A DNA stretch of 12,958 bases from an uncultured Bacteroidales bacterium (GTDB lineage: Bacteria; Bacteroidota; Bacteroidia; Bacteroidales; Paludibacteraceae), in the NCBI GenBank assembly GCA_900556095.1, contig USNU01000009.1, forward strand, positions 1 through 12,958. The letters run 5' to 3'. Shown here one piece after another: positions 6,354 through 12,958 of the stretch (the stretch's first letter is position 1; each line of letters begins with the position of its first letter). The notes under the pieces are model-generated. The model was not told the DNA's origin. It did no database searches and saw only the letters and a list, made by a program, of their open reading frames with translations. The position numbers and the translations under genes are program-made.

Positions 6354-7520
6354 TTATTTAACCTCTGTACCCAAGATGGTGTACTCCACATTGTTCTTGC
6401 GGATGTAGATTTGTCCATCACGTACAAACTTAACGGATTTCTCTTTCTCTACAAATACATTGCTATTTGCTGTTTCGCTGATAATCTCGTAGGTAGCACC
6501 TGCATTGGTTTGGTATCCGTGTTTCTCCGGCTTGTCTTCTTCTGCAGCCTTGTAGTAGTGTTGCAAGTTGCCGGTAACGGCTACTTTGTCACCTACTTTT
6601 AAGTCTTGACCACCTTTTACGCGGTATGCTTGGAACTCATAAGCAGGTGCTTTGAGGTCATCACACATATAGAAAGAGATGTTCTTATACTGGTCGCTGT
6701 ATGCAGACGAAATACTGTCAATATAACCCGTGATAACATATACTTCCTTGCTTACCTTACCATTTTCAAGAGCCTTAACAGCAGCCAATGCCTCTGCTAC
6801 ATTTACTTCAACGGTGTCGATTTGTACATTGCCTTTCTCCAAAACAAGACCATCACCTACCAACTCGAGGGTAGAACCGAACTTCTTCAGTTTACCGGTC
6901 AAGCGTACTTTGTCACTAATAGCAGCATAACCGTCTTTCATGGTTACATTGTAAGCTTGAAGGTCTTTACCGTTGTCTTCGCAAGTAACATTGAACTTCT
7001 GCGTATTGTAGTTGTCGTTCTGCTCAAGAACCGATGTAACAACAGCCTCTACAATGAATACATCTTGTGTATTGTCGTCGTCAGCCAAAGCCTCGCATTC
7101 CTCAACAGCCTCGCATACTGTGGCTTTGATGGTATCAATCTTCACAACGGCACGCTCCAAAATGGTGACATCGCCATTCTTCATTTCGTAGGTCGTACCA
7201 TAGCGCATCAAGAAACCTTTGATGACCACTTTGTCACCTATATTTAGCGCAGCCTCTCCTTCTGGCATATTGCACCAATACCCCTCGAAGGTCTTTTTGC
7301 TGCCTTTCACATCGTCCATCCAGAAAGTTTGTTGCCCTTTGCTGATTCTGCCATCGGTGTTTGTAACATACCCTGTTACGGCAACGGAATCCTTACCTTG
7401 TTCCTTGTCTTGTAACAATGCTGCAGCTGCTGCTGCTTCAGCGCAGGTCATGTTCTTGATCTCTGCGCTCATACTCATAGCGGCAATAACCGCCATGCAT
7501 AATGTGAGAATCTTCTTCAT
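6354..7520 (-). CDS. Exported protein with three tandem OB-like domains
   Basis: A 388-residue protein with a signal peptide (1-19) and no lipobox. The mature part is three copies of one module at about 24-124, 128-228 and 234-348. Each has a helical alanine/glutamate-rich entry (CAEAAAAAALL, VCEAVEECEAL, VAEALAAVKAL), then a VTGY-type strand (VAVTGYV, FIVEAVV, YVITGYI), and a hallmark GDKV-x2-GxL-x2-YG strand pair (GDKVVIKGFLMRYG, SDKVRLTGKLKKFG, GDKVAVTGNLQHYY). This resembles Bacteroidota OB-fold domains of the DUF5689 kind; I infer the fold. By hand count the mature protein is acidic (about 58 Asp/Glu to 43 Lys/Arg), which argues against simple nucleic-acid binding. The last 25 or so residues (DGQIYIRKNNVEYTILG) form a separate tail. 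Last gene of the TonB-receptor unit. Function not known. Confidence 0.82.
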   Translation of the reverse strand: MKKILTLCMAVIAAMSMSAEIKNMTCAEAAAAAALLQDKEQGKDSVAVTGYVTNTDGRISKGQQTFWMDDVKGSKKTFEGYWCNMPEGEAALNIGDKVVIKGFLMRYGTTYEMKNGDVTILERAVVKIDTIKATVCEAVEECEALADDDNTQDVFIVEAVVTSVLEQNDNYNTQKFNVTCEDNGKDLQAYNVTMKDGYAAISDKVRLTGKLKKFGSTLELVGDGLVLEKGNVQIDTVEVNVAEALAAVKALENGKVSKEVYVITGYIDSISSAYSDQYKNISFYMCDDLKAPAYEFQAYRVKGGQDLKVGDKVAVTGNLQHYYKAAEEDKPEKHGYQTNAGATYEIISETANSNVFVEKEKSVKFVRDGQIYIRKNNVEYTILGTEVK

Positions 7521-7565
7521 AATAATTTAATTTAAAAAAATGAATAATTGGTTATTTTGTATAAC

Positions 7566-7600
7566 GATACTCCTGCGCCGGTAAAAGACGCAGAAGTATC
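7566..7600 (-). other. Intercistronic hairpin between lipoprotein and OB-domain genes
   Basis: GATACT-C-CTGCG (7566-7577) pairs with CGCAG-A-AGTATC (7589-7600): 11 of 12 positions pair, around an 11-base loop. On the minus strand it lies 8 nt after the lipoprotein stop and about 45 nt before the next ATG. There is no U-run after it, so it is more likely a transcript-stabilising or partial-termination element than a full terminator. Confidence 0.5.
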
Positions 7601-7607
7601 TGTTGTT

Positions 7608-9410
7608 TTACTCTTCCTTTTTGTCTGTAGTTTCCGGTTCATACACAAGGAGGTTTTGTATCTCCCATGTCGGCGCAGATGTCAGTTCACCCGTTGTGGT
7701 ATTGTATTGGAAAGCAATGACAATGCTTTGGTTATTATACTTACTGAGGTCGAAATCGCCCGTGGAAATGAACAACCAACTGGAACCATCGGGAATAGAA
7801 TCAGGGAATTGCAGATGTTCCCATTCTGTGGTGGTAACATCACCTGTATAGTTGTTGGTAACCATCACTTTGAGCCAATCTTTATTGTATGCTTGGTTGC
7901 CATAGCGTATTGCGTGGTCGAAGTGCATTTTCGGATTGACACTCTTCTTGAGGCGGATAGAAGGACTGATAAGCCAATCTTCTACGGGGTGATTGACACC
8001 GCTAACGTATGCCGAAGCCGTCATACCATACGATGCCTGATAACGCCAAACATAACTCAGACCATCCAAATTGATATGCTGGATTGTGAAATCGGCTTGT
8101 CCGTTGTTTACAAAAGGTGTGGTGTAGTATGTGGAAATATCTGCCACCCAATTGTCGTTGCGTACAAAGTTCATTTCCTCTGTAGTATAGCCCGTATTCA
8201 TAACGAAGTCGGTGCCATCGTAGGTGAATTCGTCAGCAGTCATACCCGTGCTGCCATTGTATGCCACAAGGTAAATATCCTTTTCCGCCGCATACGGATA
8301 AGTGAGACGAAGATACTTGCCAATTATAGCCTGCGGATTAGCAATTGAGGTACTGCCGAGTGCATCGTAGATATCAGTTGGCAATGCGAAATATGCTTTC
8401 ACTTGGTCATTGGTATAGAGTGTCCATGTGCCTTGGTTCAACTGATAAATCACAGATTTGCAGATAGTATCTTGAGTCAGCGGTTCTTTGGTTACCATAC
8501 GACGCGCAATCGCCTTACTGCCGGCAGTATGACTCACATAGACCGCATCGTTCAACTGGGGTTCTTCGTTTACTTGGCTATATTTACCACGAATGGTAAT
8601 TTGATCGCCTTGTTTAATACCCTTGTCCTTCCATACTTTGTTGCCGTTCTCATCCGAGAGTCCGTACACATAAATGGAGTCTTTGCCATCTACCAGATAA
8701 AAACGCCCGTAGATTGTGGATTTGATAGAACCAACCACACCTTTCAGTTGGTGTTCTACGGTTTCTTTTGCTTCCAATAGTTGTGCGATTGTACACTCAT
8801 AGGGTAGGGGAGCATAGATGGTGTCGGGGTCAGTATTCAGGCTCTTGTAGGTCAGAACGATAATTTTGCCCTCGGTAGCCGTCTTAAATTTAGCAGCCAA
8901 AAATTCGGGTATGTTGGGTTCTGCGGTAGTGGTCAGATAGTCTGCGCCACGTCCTCCCCAAATGGTTTTATAATCCTCGTCTGTCAGTGTGTAGCCTGTT
9001 GCGCTCATAAATGGCAATACTCGGGCAGTCTTACCTTTGTAATATGGATAATAGACCTTGAAGATAGTGCCTTTATCCAAATAGGGGAAAGTATTTGCCA
9101 TAAATGTCGGCACATAGATGTCGGCATCGGCATTTTCATTAAACGCCTTGAGTGTAGCGATGTCTTTCCATGCCTGGTATGCAGTGGAGTCTTCAGCGGT
9201 ACATAGTGCCAAAGCGCGTTTCTCATATTCGGAACCTTTCTTTGTGATTTGTCCCAAGTCGTCCGCTGTGAGCGTATATATCATATCCGTACGGACATCC
9301 GAGGGTTTGTATCCTGTGTTGCCCAATTGTTTCTCATCGAAGAAATTTTCGCACGACACCATAACCAATGCCAACGCGGGGAGAATATATTTTATAGTCT
9401 TCATATTCAT
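7608..9410 (-). CDS. Surface lipoprotein with OB-like and choice-of-anchor-J-like domains
   Basis: A 600-residue lipoprotein: the lipobox VMVSC puts the acylated cysteine at residue 20, followed by ENFFDE, an acidic start of the type linked to surface export in Bacteroidota. Seen: an unassigned region (about 30-200); an OB-like segment (about 207-294) with a VVGSI strand, FYLVDGKDSIYVYG and GDQITIRGKYSQ, related to the modules of the downstream protein; and a C-terminal beta-sandwich (about 436-592) with DWLISPSI and a final TWEIQNLLVYE strand, matching choice-of-anchor-J/cleaved-adhesin-like domains. It is not a SusD homologue. It starts 21 nt after the TonB receptor stop, so it is probably the receptor's surface partner. 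Starts at 9410 and 9404 (residue 3) are equally possible. Ligand unknown. Confidence 0.82.
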   Translation of the reverse strand: MNMKTIKYILPALALVMVSCENFFDEKQLGNTGYKPSDVRTDMIYTLTADDLGQITKKGSEYEKRALALCTAEDSTAYQAWKDIATLKAFNENADADIYVPTFMANTFPYLDKGTIFKVYYPYYKGKTARVLPFMSATGYTLTDEDYKTIWGGRGADYLTTTAEPNIPEFLAAKFKTATEGKIIVLTYKSLNTDPDTIYAPLPYECTIAQLLEAKETVEHQLKGVVGSIKSTIYGRFYLVDGKDSIYVYGLSDENGNKVWKDKGIKQGDQITIRGKYSQVNEEPQLNDAVYVSHTAGSKAIARRMVTKEPLTQDTICKSVIYQLNQGTWTLYTNDQVKAYFALPTDIYDALGSTSIANPQAIIGKYLRLTYPYAAEKDIYLVAYNGSTGMTADEFTYDGTDFVMNTGYTTEEMNFVRNDNWVADISTYYTTPFVNNGQADFTIQHINLDGLSYVWRYQASYGMTASAYVSGVNHPVEDWLISPSIRLKKSVNPKMHFDHAIRYGNQAYNKDWLKVMVTNNYTGDVTTTEWEHLQFPDSIPDGSSWLFISTGDFDLSKYNNQSIVIAFQYNTTTGELTSAPTWEIQNLLVYEPETTDKKEE

Positions 9411-9431
9411 AAATATTTTGCTATTTAACCA

Positions 9432-12155
9432 TTAGAATGCCAGTTTCAAACGGATATTCCATTGACGACCTTTGTTGTAGAAGAAATAGATATTGTCTAT
9501 TGTGTTCTCTGCTATCGATTGTGATACTGCTGTTGCACTCCATGCTTTTTCAATATAGTGTTGATTGAGTACATTTGTTACGTTTGCAGACAAAGTTGCA
9601 CGCAGGGCGCCCATATCAAAGGAGTAACTTGCGCGCATATCCAAAGAACCGCCTACGGGACAGCGATAGGGTTCAACGATATTAACCGTCTTGCCAACAC
9701 TCAAGTTGGAACCGGAGAACGAGTAGTAGGAGTAGTTGCGATCATACAATGTATATTCTCCACCTATGCGGAAACCTTTGAACGGCTTGAACAGAATACC
9801 GAGGCTGGCAGTTGTCTGTGCTTGACCGCCTACGTGGATATTTTCAAGGTTTATTTTTGCCCACGCGTGCTCTTTGCCTTCTTCTGTGCTGCCGGGAGTG
9901 GTGGTCTCGCCTTTTGAAGTAACAGCATTGCCGTGTTCGTCGTAAATATAACCGACTACATCTTCACCTTTCCAACGCCAGTCGCCCAACGAGAGCATTG
10001 CGTTTATCTCCATCCATTTCAAAGGACGTGCTTTCAACTCGAACTCCAACCCCATGTGTTGTGCATTAACGCCGGTCATATTGATATAGCCTGTTTCCTG
10101 GTTATCCAACGTAGTGGATTTAGACATAGTCTTATCCATCCAACGAGTGTAGTAGCCGTTGAATACAAGATTCACATACTCATTATGGAATCCGTATCCT
10201 GCTTCCACAGACGCAATCTTCTCGTTGGCTGCGTTGCGGTTGAACGCATGGCTGGTGTTGGCTGTCATAAAAGCACCTTGGAATTTCGGCGCACGGCTGA
10301 TGAAACCTGCATTGACAAAGAGGTTGTTATGGTTGTTAATGTTATAGTTCAAACCGCCTTTGATAGTACCACCGGCGAAACCTATCGTTTCCGAACGCTG
10401 GTGATCTTCATCATAGTAGAAACGATCTACACGCCAATAACTGGTATAAGAGAAAGACCCATTGAGGAAAGCAGACAGATGTTCTTGATTCCACTCCAAT
10501 GTAGCAAATGCTCCCTCTTGCATCACGTGTCCTGTGTAATCGCGATAGACAATATCGCCTACGGTGTGTTTGGCGTATGTCCAATTCGGATCATTGCGAT
10601 GGATATTATTGTTTGCCGACACACTATTGGCACGCGTAGCATCAATAAAATAGGCTCCGCTCATAAGGTCGCTGATAACTGCAGTGTGAATACCTTGATA
10701 GTAGCGAAGGTCAATACCGGCGGTCAAATCAAGGCGTTCGTCAAGAAACTTATTGTTATAGGAACTGACAAGACCATACCAGTTGTGATAGTTTCTGTTT
10801 TCGCAAATGACAAGTTGCGAACCGCTTTCGCTGGCAGCATTCAAGTCTTCTACGGCTCCGTAGTCGAATGTACCGTCTTCGCGACGGAAGGTAGTGCAAA
10901 GTACACCATTGTAAGCACCGCGTGTCAGGTCAGAATAACTATATTGCGAATACGGACTCGGCTCACCAGTGTTTCCAAAGCCACGACCAATAGAGGTGTA
11001 GAGCGATGTGGACAAGTTGGACTTATAGTCAATTTGCCATACGTGGTTCAGCGAAATCTGAGGTTTGTGGTATTGGTTTGTTGTGGAAGAGCGGCGCTGT
11101 CCGTTCTTGTCGTATCCGAATGTCGGATTGTAGCGGTACATCGACTTCTCGCCCATATAGTTCTGTACTTGCTGCCAGCCTTCGATTGTCAAACCGTCCT
11201 GTGAGCTGCGCTTGTTGTGAGTCTGAGGAGCGCCAAATGCGGTCAGCGACAATTGGTGGGCGTCGTTGATGCGTTTGGAGATGTTGATAAACCAGTTGTA
11301 GCTGTTGAAGTCTGTGCCCTGGATATATCCGTCGCCTGCACGGTGGGAGAACAAAGCGGTCACTGCCCATCCGTTTTTCATCAAGCCTGTCGAGAACGAT
11401 ACGCCTTCCTGGTGCAGTCCGTCGTTGCCCATGCTGTACCATACGGAGCCGCCTTTCTTGGCATCGAGCGATTTGGTGATGATGTTGATTGTACCGCCGA
11501 CTGAAGGAGTCGATACAATCGATGCGCCAAGACCGCGCTGTGTCTGCATTGATGATGTCACGTCGCTAAGGCCTGCCCAGTTGCTCCAATAAACACCGCC
11601 CCATTCCATATCGTTGACGGGGACACCGTTGATCATGACTGCGACGTTGGCGGCTTGGAAACCGCGCATGTTGATTTTTGAGTCTCCATATCCGCCACCG
11701 TCTTTTGTGGCCCATACGCCTGGAGTGGTTTTCAGAACTTCCGGAAACTCTTGGTTGCCCAGTTTCATGTCGATGACGCGGGCACTTACTTCCGAAATGG
11801 CAACTGGCGTCTCGCGTGTCTTGGCAATCGACTGCGTAACGACTACGTCGCGGAGCATCTGTGATGCTGCCTCGAGGCGAACCTCGCCCAAATTGCCTTG
11901 CGACTTTTTAAGCACTGTCTTGTAGCCGACATAGCGGATCTCAACGTCTTTGGAGCCTTGCGGCACTTCAATCTGGAAAAATCCGTCGATGTTGGTTACA
12001 GTTCCGATTTTTGTCCCGGGGATAGTGATGGTGGCTCCGATTACAGGTTCGCCCTGCTCGTCAACCACGCGGCCACGGCAATTGCTATGTCCGGCAGCAA
12101 GAAGTTGCGCCGTCGATAGGAAGATTGCGGTAGCTAAGAGGAGTAGTCTCTTCAT
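9432..12155 (-). CDS. TonB-dependent outer membrane receptor with carboxypeptidase-like N-terminal domain
   Basis: A 907-residue outer-membrane active transporter energised by TonB. Seen: a signal peptide (1-21); a carboxypeptidase-regulatory-like domain (about 26-96) with GRVVDEQGEPVIGATI and VTNIDGFFQI; a probable TonB-interacting stretch (RDVVVTQSIAKTRETPVA, 102-119); a plug domain (about 120-230) with EVLKTTPGV, INMRGF, MINGVPVNDMEWGG and the closing GGTINIITK; and a 22-strand-type barrel to residue 907 ending in aromatic F (IRLKLAF), the usual outer-membrane insertion signal. It is shorter than most SusC proteins and has no SusD neighbour, so a glycan is not assured. It is first in a unit with the lipoprotein (21 nt downstream) and the OB-domain protein, and is driven by the promoter at 12256-12287. 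Substrate unknown. Confidence 0.93.
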   Translation of the reverse strand: MKRLLLLATAIFLSTAQLLAAGHSNCRGRVVDEQGEPVIGATITIPGTKIGTVTNIDGFFQIEVPQGSKDVEIRYVGYKTVLKKSQGNLGEVRLEAASQMLRDVVVTQSIAKTRETPVAISEVSARVIDMKLGNQEFPEVLKTTPGVWATKDGGGYGDSKINMRGFQAANVAVMINGVPVNDMEWGGVYWSNWAGLSDVTSSMQTQRGLGASIVSTPSVGGTINIITKSLDAKKGGSVWYSMGNDGLHQEGVSFSTGLMKNGWAVTALFSHRAGDGYIQGTDFNSYNWFINISKRINDAHQLSLTAFGAPQTHNKRSSQDGLTIEGWQQVQNYMGEKSMYRYNPTFGYDKNGQRRSSTTNQYHKPQISLNHVWQIDYKSNLSTSLYTSIGRGFGNTGEPSPYSQYSYSDLTRGAYNGVLCTTFRREDGTFDYGAVEDLNAASESGSQLVICENRNYHNWYGLVSSYNNKFLDERLDLTAGIDLRYYQGIHTAVISDLMSGAYFIDATRANSVSANNNIHRNDPNWTYAKHTVGDIVYRDYTGHVMQEGAFATLEWNQEHLSAFLNGSFSYTSYWRVDRFYYDEDHQRSETIGFAGGTIKGGLNYNINNHNNLFVNAGFISRAPKFQGAFMTANTSHAFNRNAANEKIASVEAGYGFHNEYVNLVFNGYYTRWMDKTMSKSTTLDNQETGYINMTGVNAQHMGLEFELKARPLKWMEINAMLSLGDWRWKGEDVVGYIYDEHGNAVTSKGETTTPGSTEEGKEHAWAKINLENIHVGGQAQTTASLGILFKPFKGFRIGGEYTLYDRNYSYYSFSGSNLSVGKTVNIVEPYRCPVGGSLDMRASYSFDMGALRATLSANVTNVLNQHYIEKAWSATAVSQSIAENTIDNIYFFYNKGRQWNIRLKLAF

Positions 12156-12200
12156 GCTGTAGGGATTTAGTTAATTTTAAAGAATAGAATATGTTAATTT

Positions 12201-12231
12201 TTCAATTTTTTAATTAATTGAACTGCCAATT
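12201..12231. promoter_or_regulatory. AT-rich inverted repeats in the TonB receptor leader
   Basis: TTCAATT (12201-12207) and AATTGAA (12216-12222) form a 7-bp inverted repeat. AATTG (12216-12220) and CAATT (12227-12231) form a second one sharing the middle arm, so the two would be alternatives. They lie between the predicted transcription start and the receptor ATG. They may be an operator or leader structure; AT-rich chance palindromes are also possible. Confidence 0.3.
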
Positions 12232-12255
12232 CAAAACTTCGTGAAAACCACTATG

Positions 12256-12287
12256 CAAAATTAGACTTTTTGTGTAACGAATGCAAA
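12256..12287 (-). promoter_or_regulatory. Promoter of the TonB receptor-lipoprotein-OB unit
   Basis: On the minus strand TTTG (12287-12284) is followed after exactly 20 bp by TAATTTTG (12263-12256), a perfect TAnnTTTG -7 box. Transcription should start near 12249-12251, leaving a leader of about 95 nt. No comparable promoter was found before the two downstream genes, supporting a single unit. Confidence 0.8.
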
Positions 12288-12324
12288 TTTAAGCCAATAA
12301 AAACTACGCGTTGTCACCAAGATG

Positions 12325-12958
12325 TTAAAATTCAAGGTGTGCAATGCCATGCAGGAGGATGCCGTCGTCTGAGACTCCTTCCGCCTGAACCGTAAATGCA
12401 GAGCCGCGCGGCAGCGAGGATTTAGGAATGGTTATTGTTGCATTGCCGTTGCATAGCCTGACATTCCCGTTCCAATAAAGGATCATGCTCTTCGCATTCT
12501 CGGAAGAGTGAACATGCTCAGGCTTCTGATAGCCTAATGGCTTGAACCGTGACACTCGGTTCAATGTCATGCCGTCAAGAGATGAGGCTCCGTTTTTCAG
12601 CGTGATTGAGATTACTCCCGGGCCGCCTTTGGCTCCCCAGATGGCTGCGCTGCCGGTTTTGAACACGTCGATGCGTTCCACGTCCTGCATTTGTATTATG
12701 TCAAGGTCGTAGTCGCCATCAAGAATCACACCGTCGATTGCGATGGCGGCATGCGACTTGCCGTAGACTGAGATCTTGCTGCGCACATAAGCTGTGTCGC
12801 CTTTCATGTATATTCCTGGAATGCGTCTCAGCACTTCGTGGATGCATGTGGCGTCGATATATGCAAGTTGGTCTGCGGTCATGGAGAAGTCTGCCATGCC
12901 GGAGAACGTTCCGTTGTGCTTGTCACGTCGCGCGGCGGCTACGTCAACATTGTGGAGA
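12325..12958 (-). CDS. C-terminal part of a TonB plug-domain protein (partial)
   Basis: The reading frame is open to the right edge, so this is the 3' end of a larger gene; the ATG at 12897 is internal. About 211 residues are visible. Seen: a plug-like domain with EVLRRIPGIYMKGD, a strand VYGKSHAAIAIDGVILDGDY, IQMQDVERIDVFKTGSAAIWG and GGPGVISITLKNG. It is followed not by a barrel but by a link (GYQKPEHVHS) and a terminal beta-sandwich containing ILYWNGNVRL and GSAFTVQAEGVSDDG. This end resembles Bacteroidota proteins in which a plug domain is fused behind large macroglobulin- or carboxypeptidase-regulatory-like regions; the N-terminal domains are outside the window. It probably is an envelope protein and not a transporter. 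No terminator was seen before the next promoter. GC content is higher than in most of the window. Confidence 0.75.
   Translation of the reverse strand, partial: LHNVDVAAARRDKHNGTFSGMADFSMTADQLAYIDATCIHEVLRRIPGIYMKGDTAYVRSKISVYGKSHAAIAIDGVILDGDYDLDIIQMQDVERIDVFKTGSAAIWGAKGGPGVISITLKNGASSLDGMTLNRVSRFKPLGYQKPEHVHSSENAKSMILYWNGNVRLCNGNATITIPKSSLPRGSAFTVQAEGVSDDGILLHGIAHLEF

Noticed and set aside
7428..7440. Alanine-codon run in the OB-domain gene as a possible unstable microsatellite
   Set aside because: The codons (gca, gct, gcg-type mix) are not identical repeats and the stretch fits the helical entry of the first module, which recurs in the other modules.
6606..8348. Plus-strand open frames (213 and 266 codons) opposite the OB-domain and lipoprotein genes
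   Set aside because: They are mirror frames of genes with a signal peptide, a lipobox and repeated domains; nothing supports them as proteins.
9933..11204. Long open frame on the plus strand (423 codons) opposite the TonB receptor
   Set aside because: It lies entirely inside the receptor gene, which has unmistakable plug and barrel motifs; the product shows no family features and no start signal.
12301..12327. Terminator after the partial plug-domain gene
   Set aside because: Only about 4 bp can pair (CACC/GGTG) and no T-run follows, so a terminator is not supported.

Overview
The window looks like a chromosomal segment from a member of the Bacteroidales (Bacteroidota). Three intergenic regions carry the family-specific promoter (TTTG at -33, 19-20 bp, TAnnTTTG at -7). 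Starts lack strong Shine-Dalgarno sequences. The right half encodes a TonB-dependent receptor with a carboxypeptidase-like N-terminal extension and a type II lipoprotein, both typical of this phylum. No tRNA, rRNA, CRISPR array, insertion sequence or phage gene was seen, and no intergenic stretch exceeds 300 bases.

Left part (1-4430): the start of recQ (DNA helicase) runs leftward off the window. It diverges from a rightward MFS sugar-type transporter, and each has its own perfect -7 box. The recQ leader can be folded into an H-type pseudoknot. After a hairpin terminator comes a tightly packed rightward group: a MATE efflux transporter with a TTG start, a Nudix hydrolase overlapping it by 47 bp, a secreted or anchored 133-residue protein of unknown function with a GTG start, and, after a gap, a 51-residue membrane protein that ends in a strong terminator.

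Middle part (4424-6330): two different short direct repeats, each spaced 22 bp, precede mntP (manganese efflux). Twelve bases later comes a secreted CE1-type esterase with an N-terminal E-set/CBM48-like domain. A bidirectional terminator separates this pair from the convergent right half.

Right part (6354-12287, minus strand): one transcription unit with a perfect promoter. In transcription order it encodes a 907-residue TonB-dependent receptor, a 600-residue surface lipoprotein with an OB-like segment and a choice-of-anchor-J-like C-terminal domain, and a 388-residue exported protein made of three tandem OB-like domains plus a short C-terminal tail. This has the logic of an outer-membrane capture and import system, but it lacks SusD and any visible enzyme, so its substrate is unknown. 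It is the best candidate here for an undescribed system. Upstream, on the same strand, is the C-terminal part of a second plug-domain protein that enters from the right edge and is more GC-rich than most of the window.
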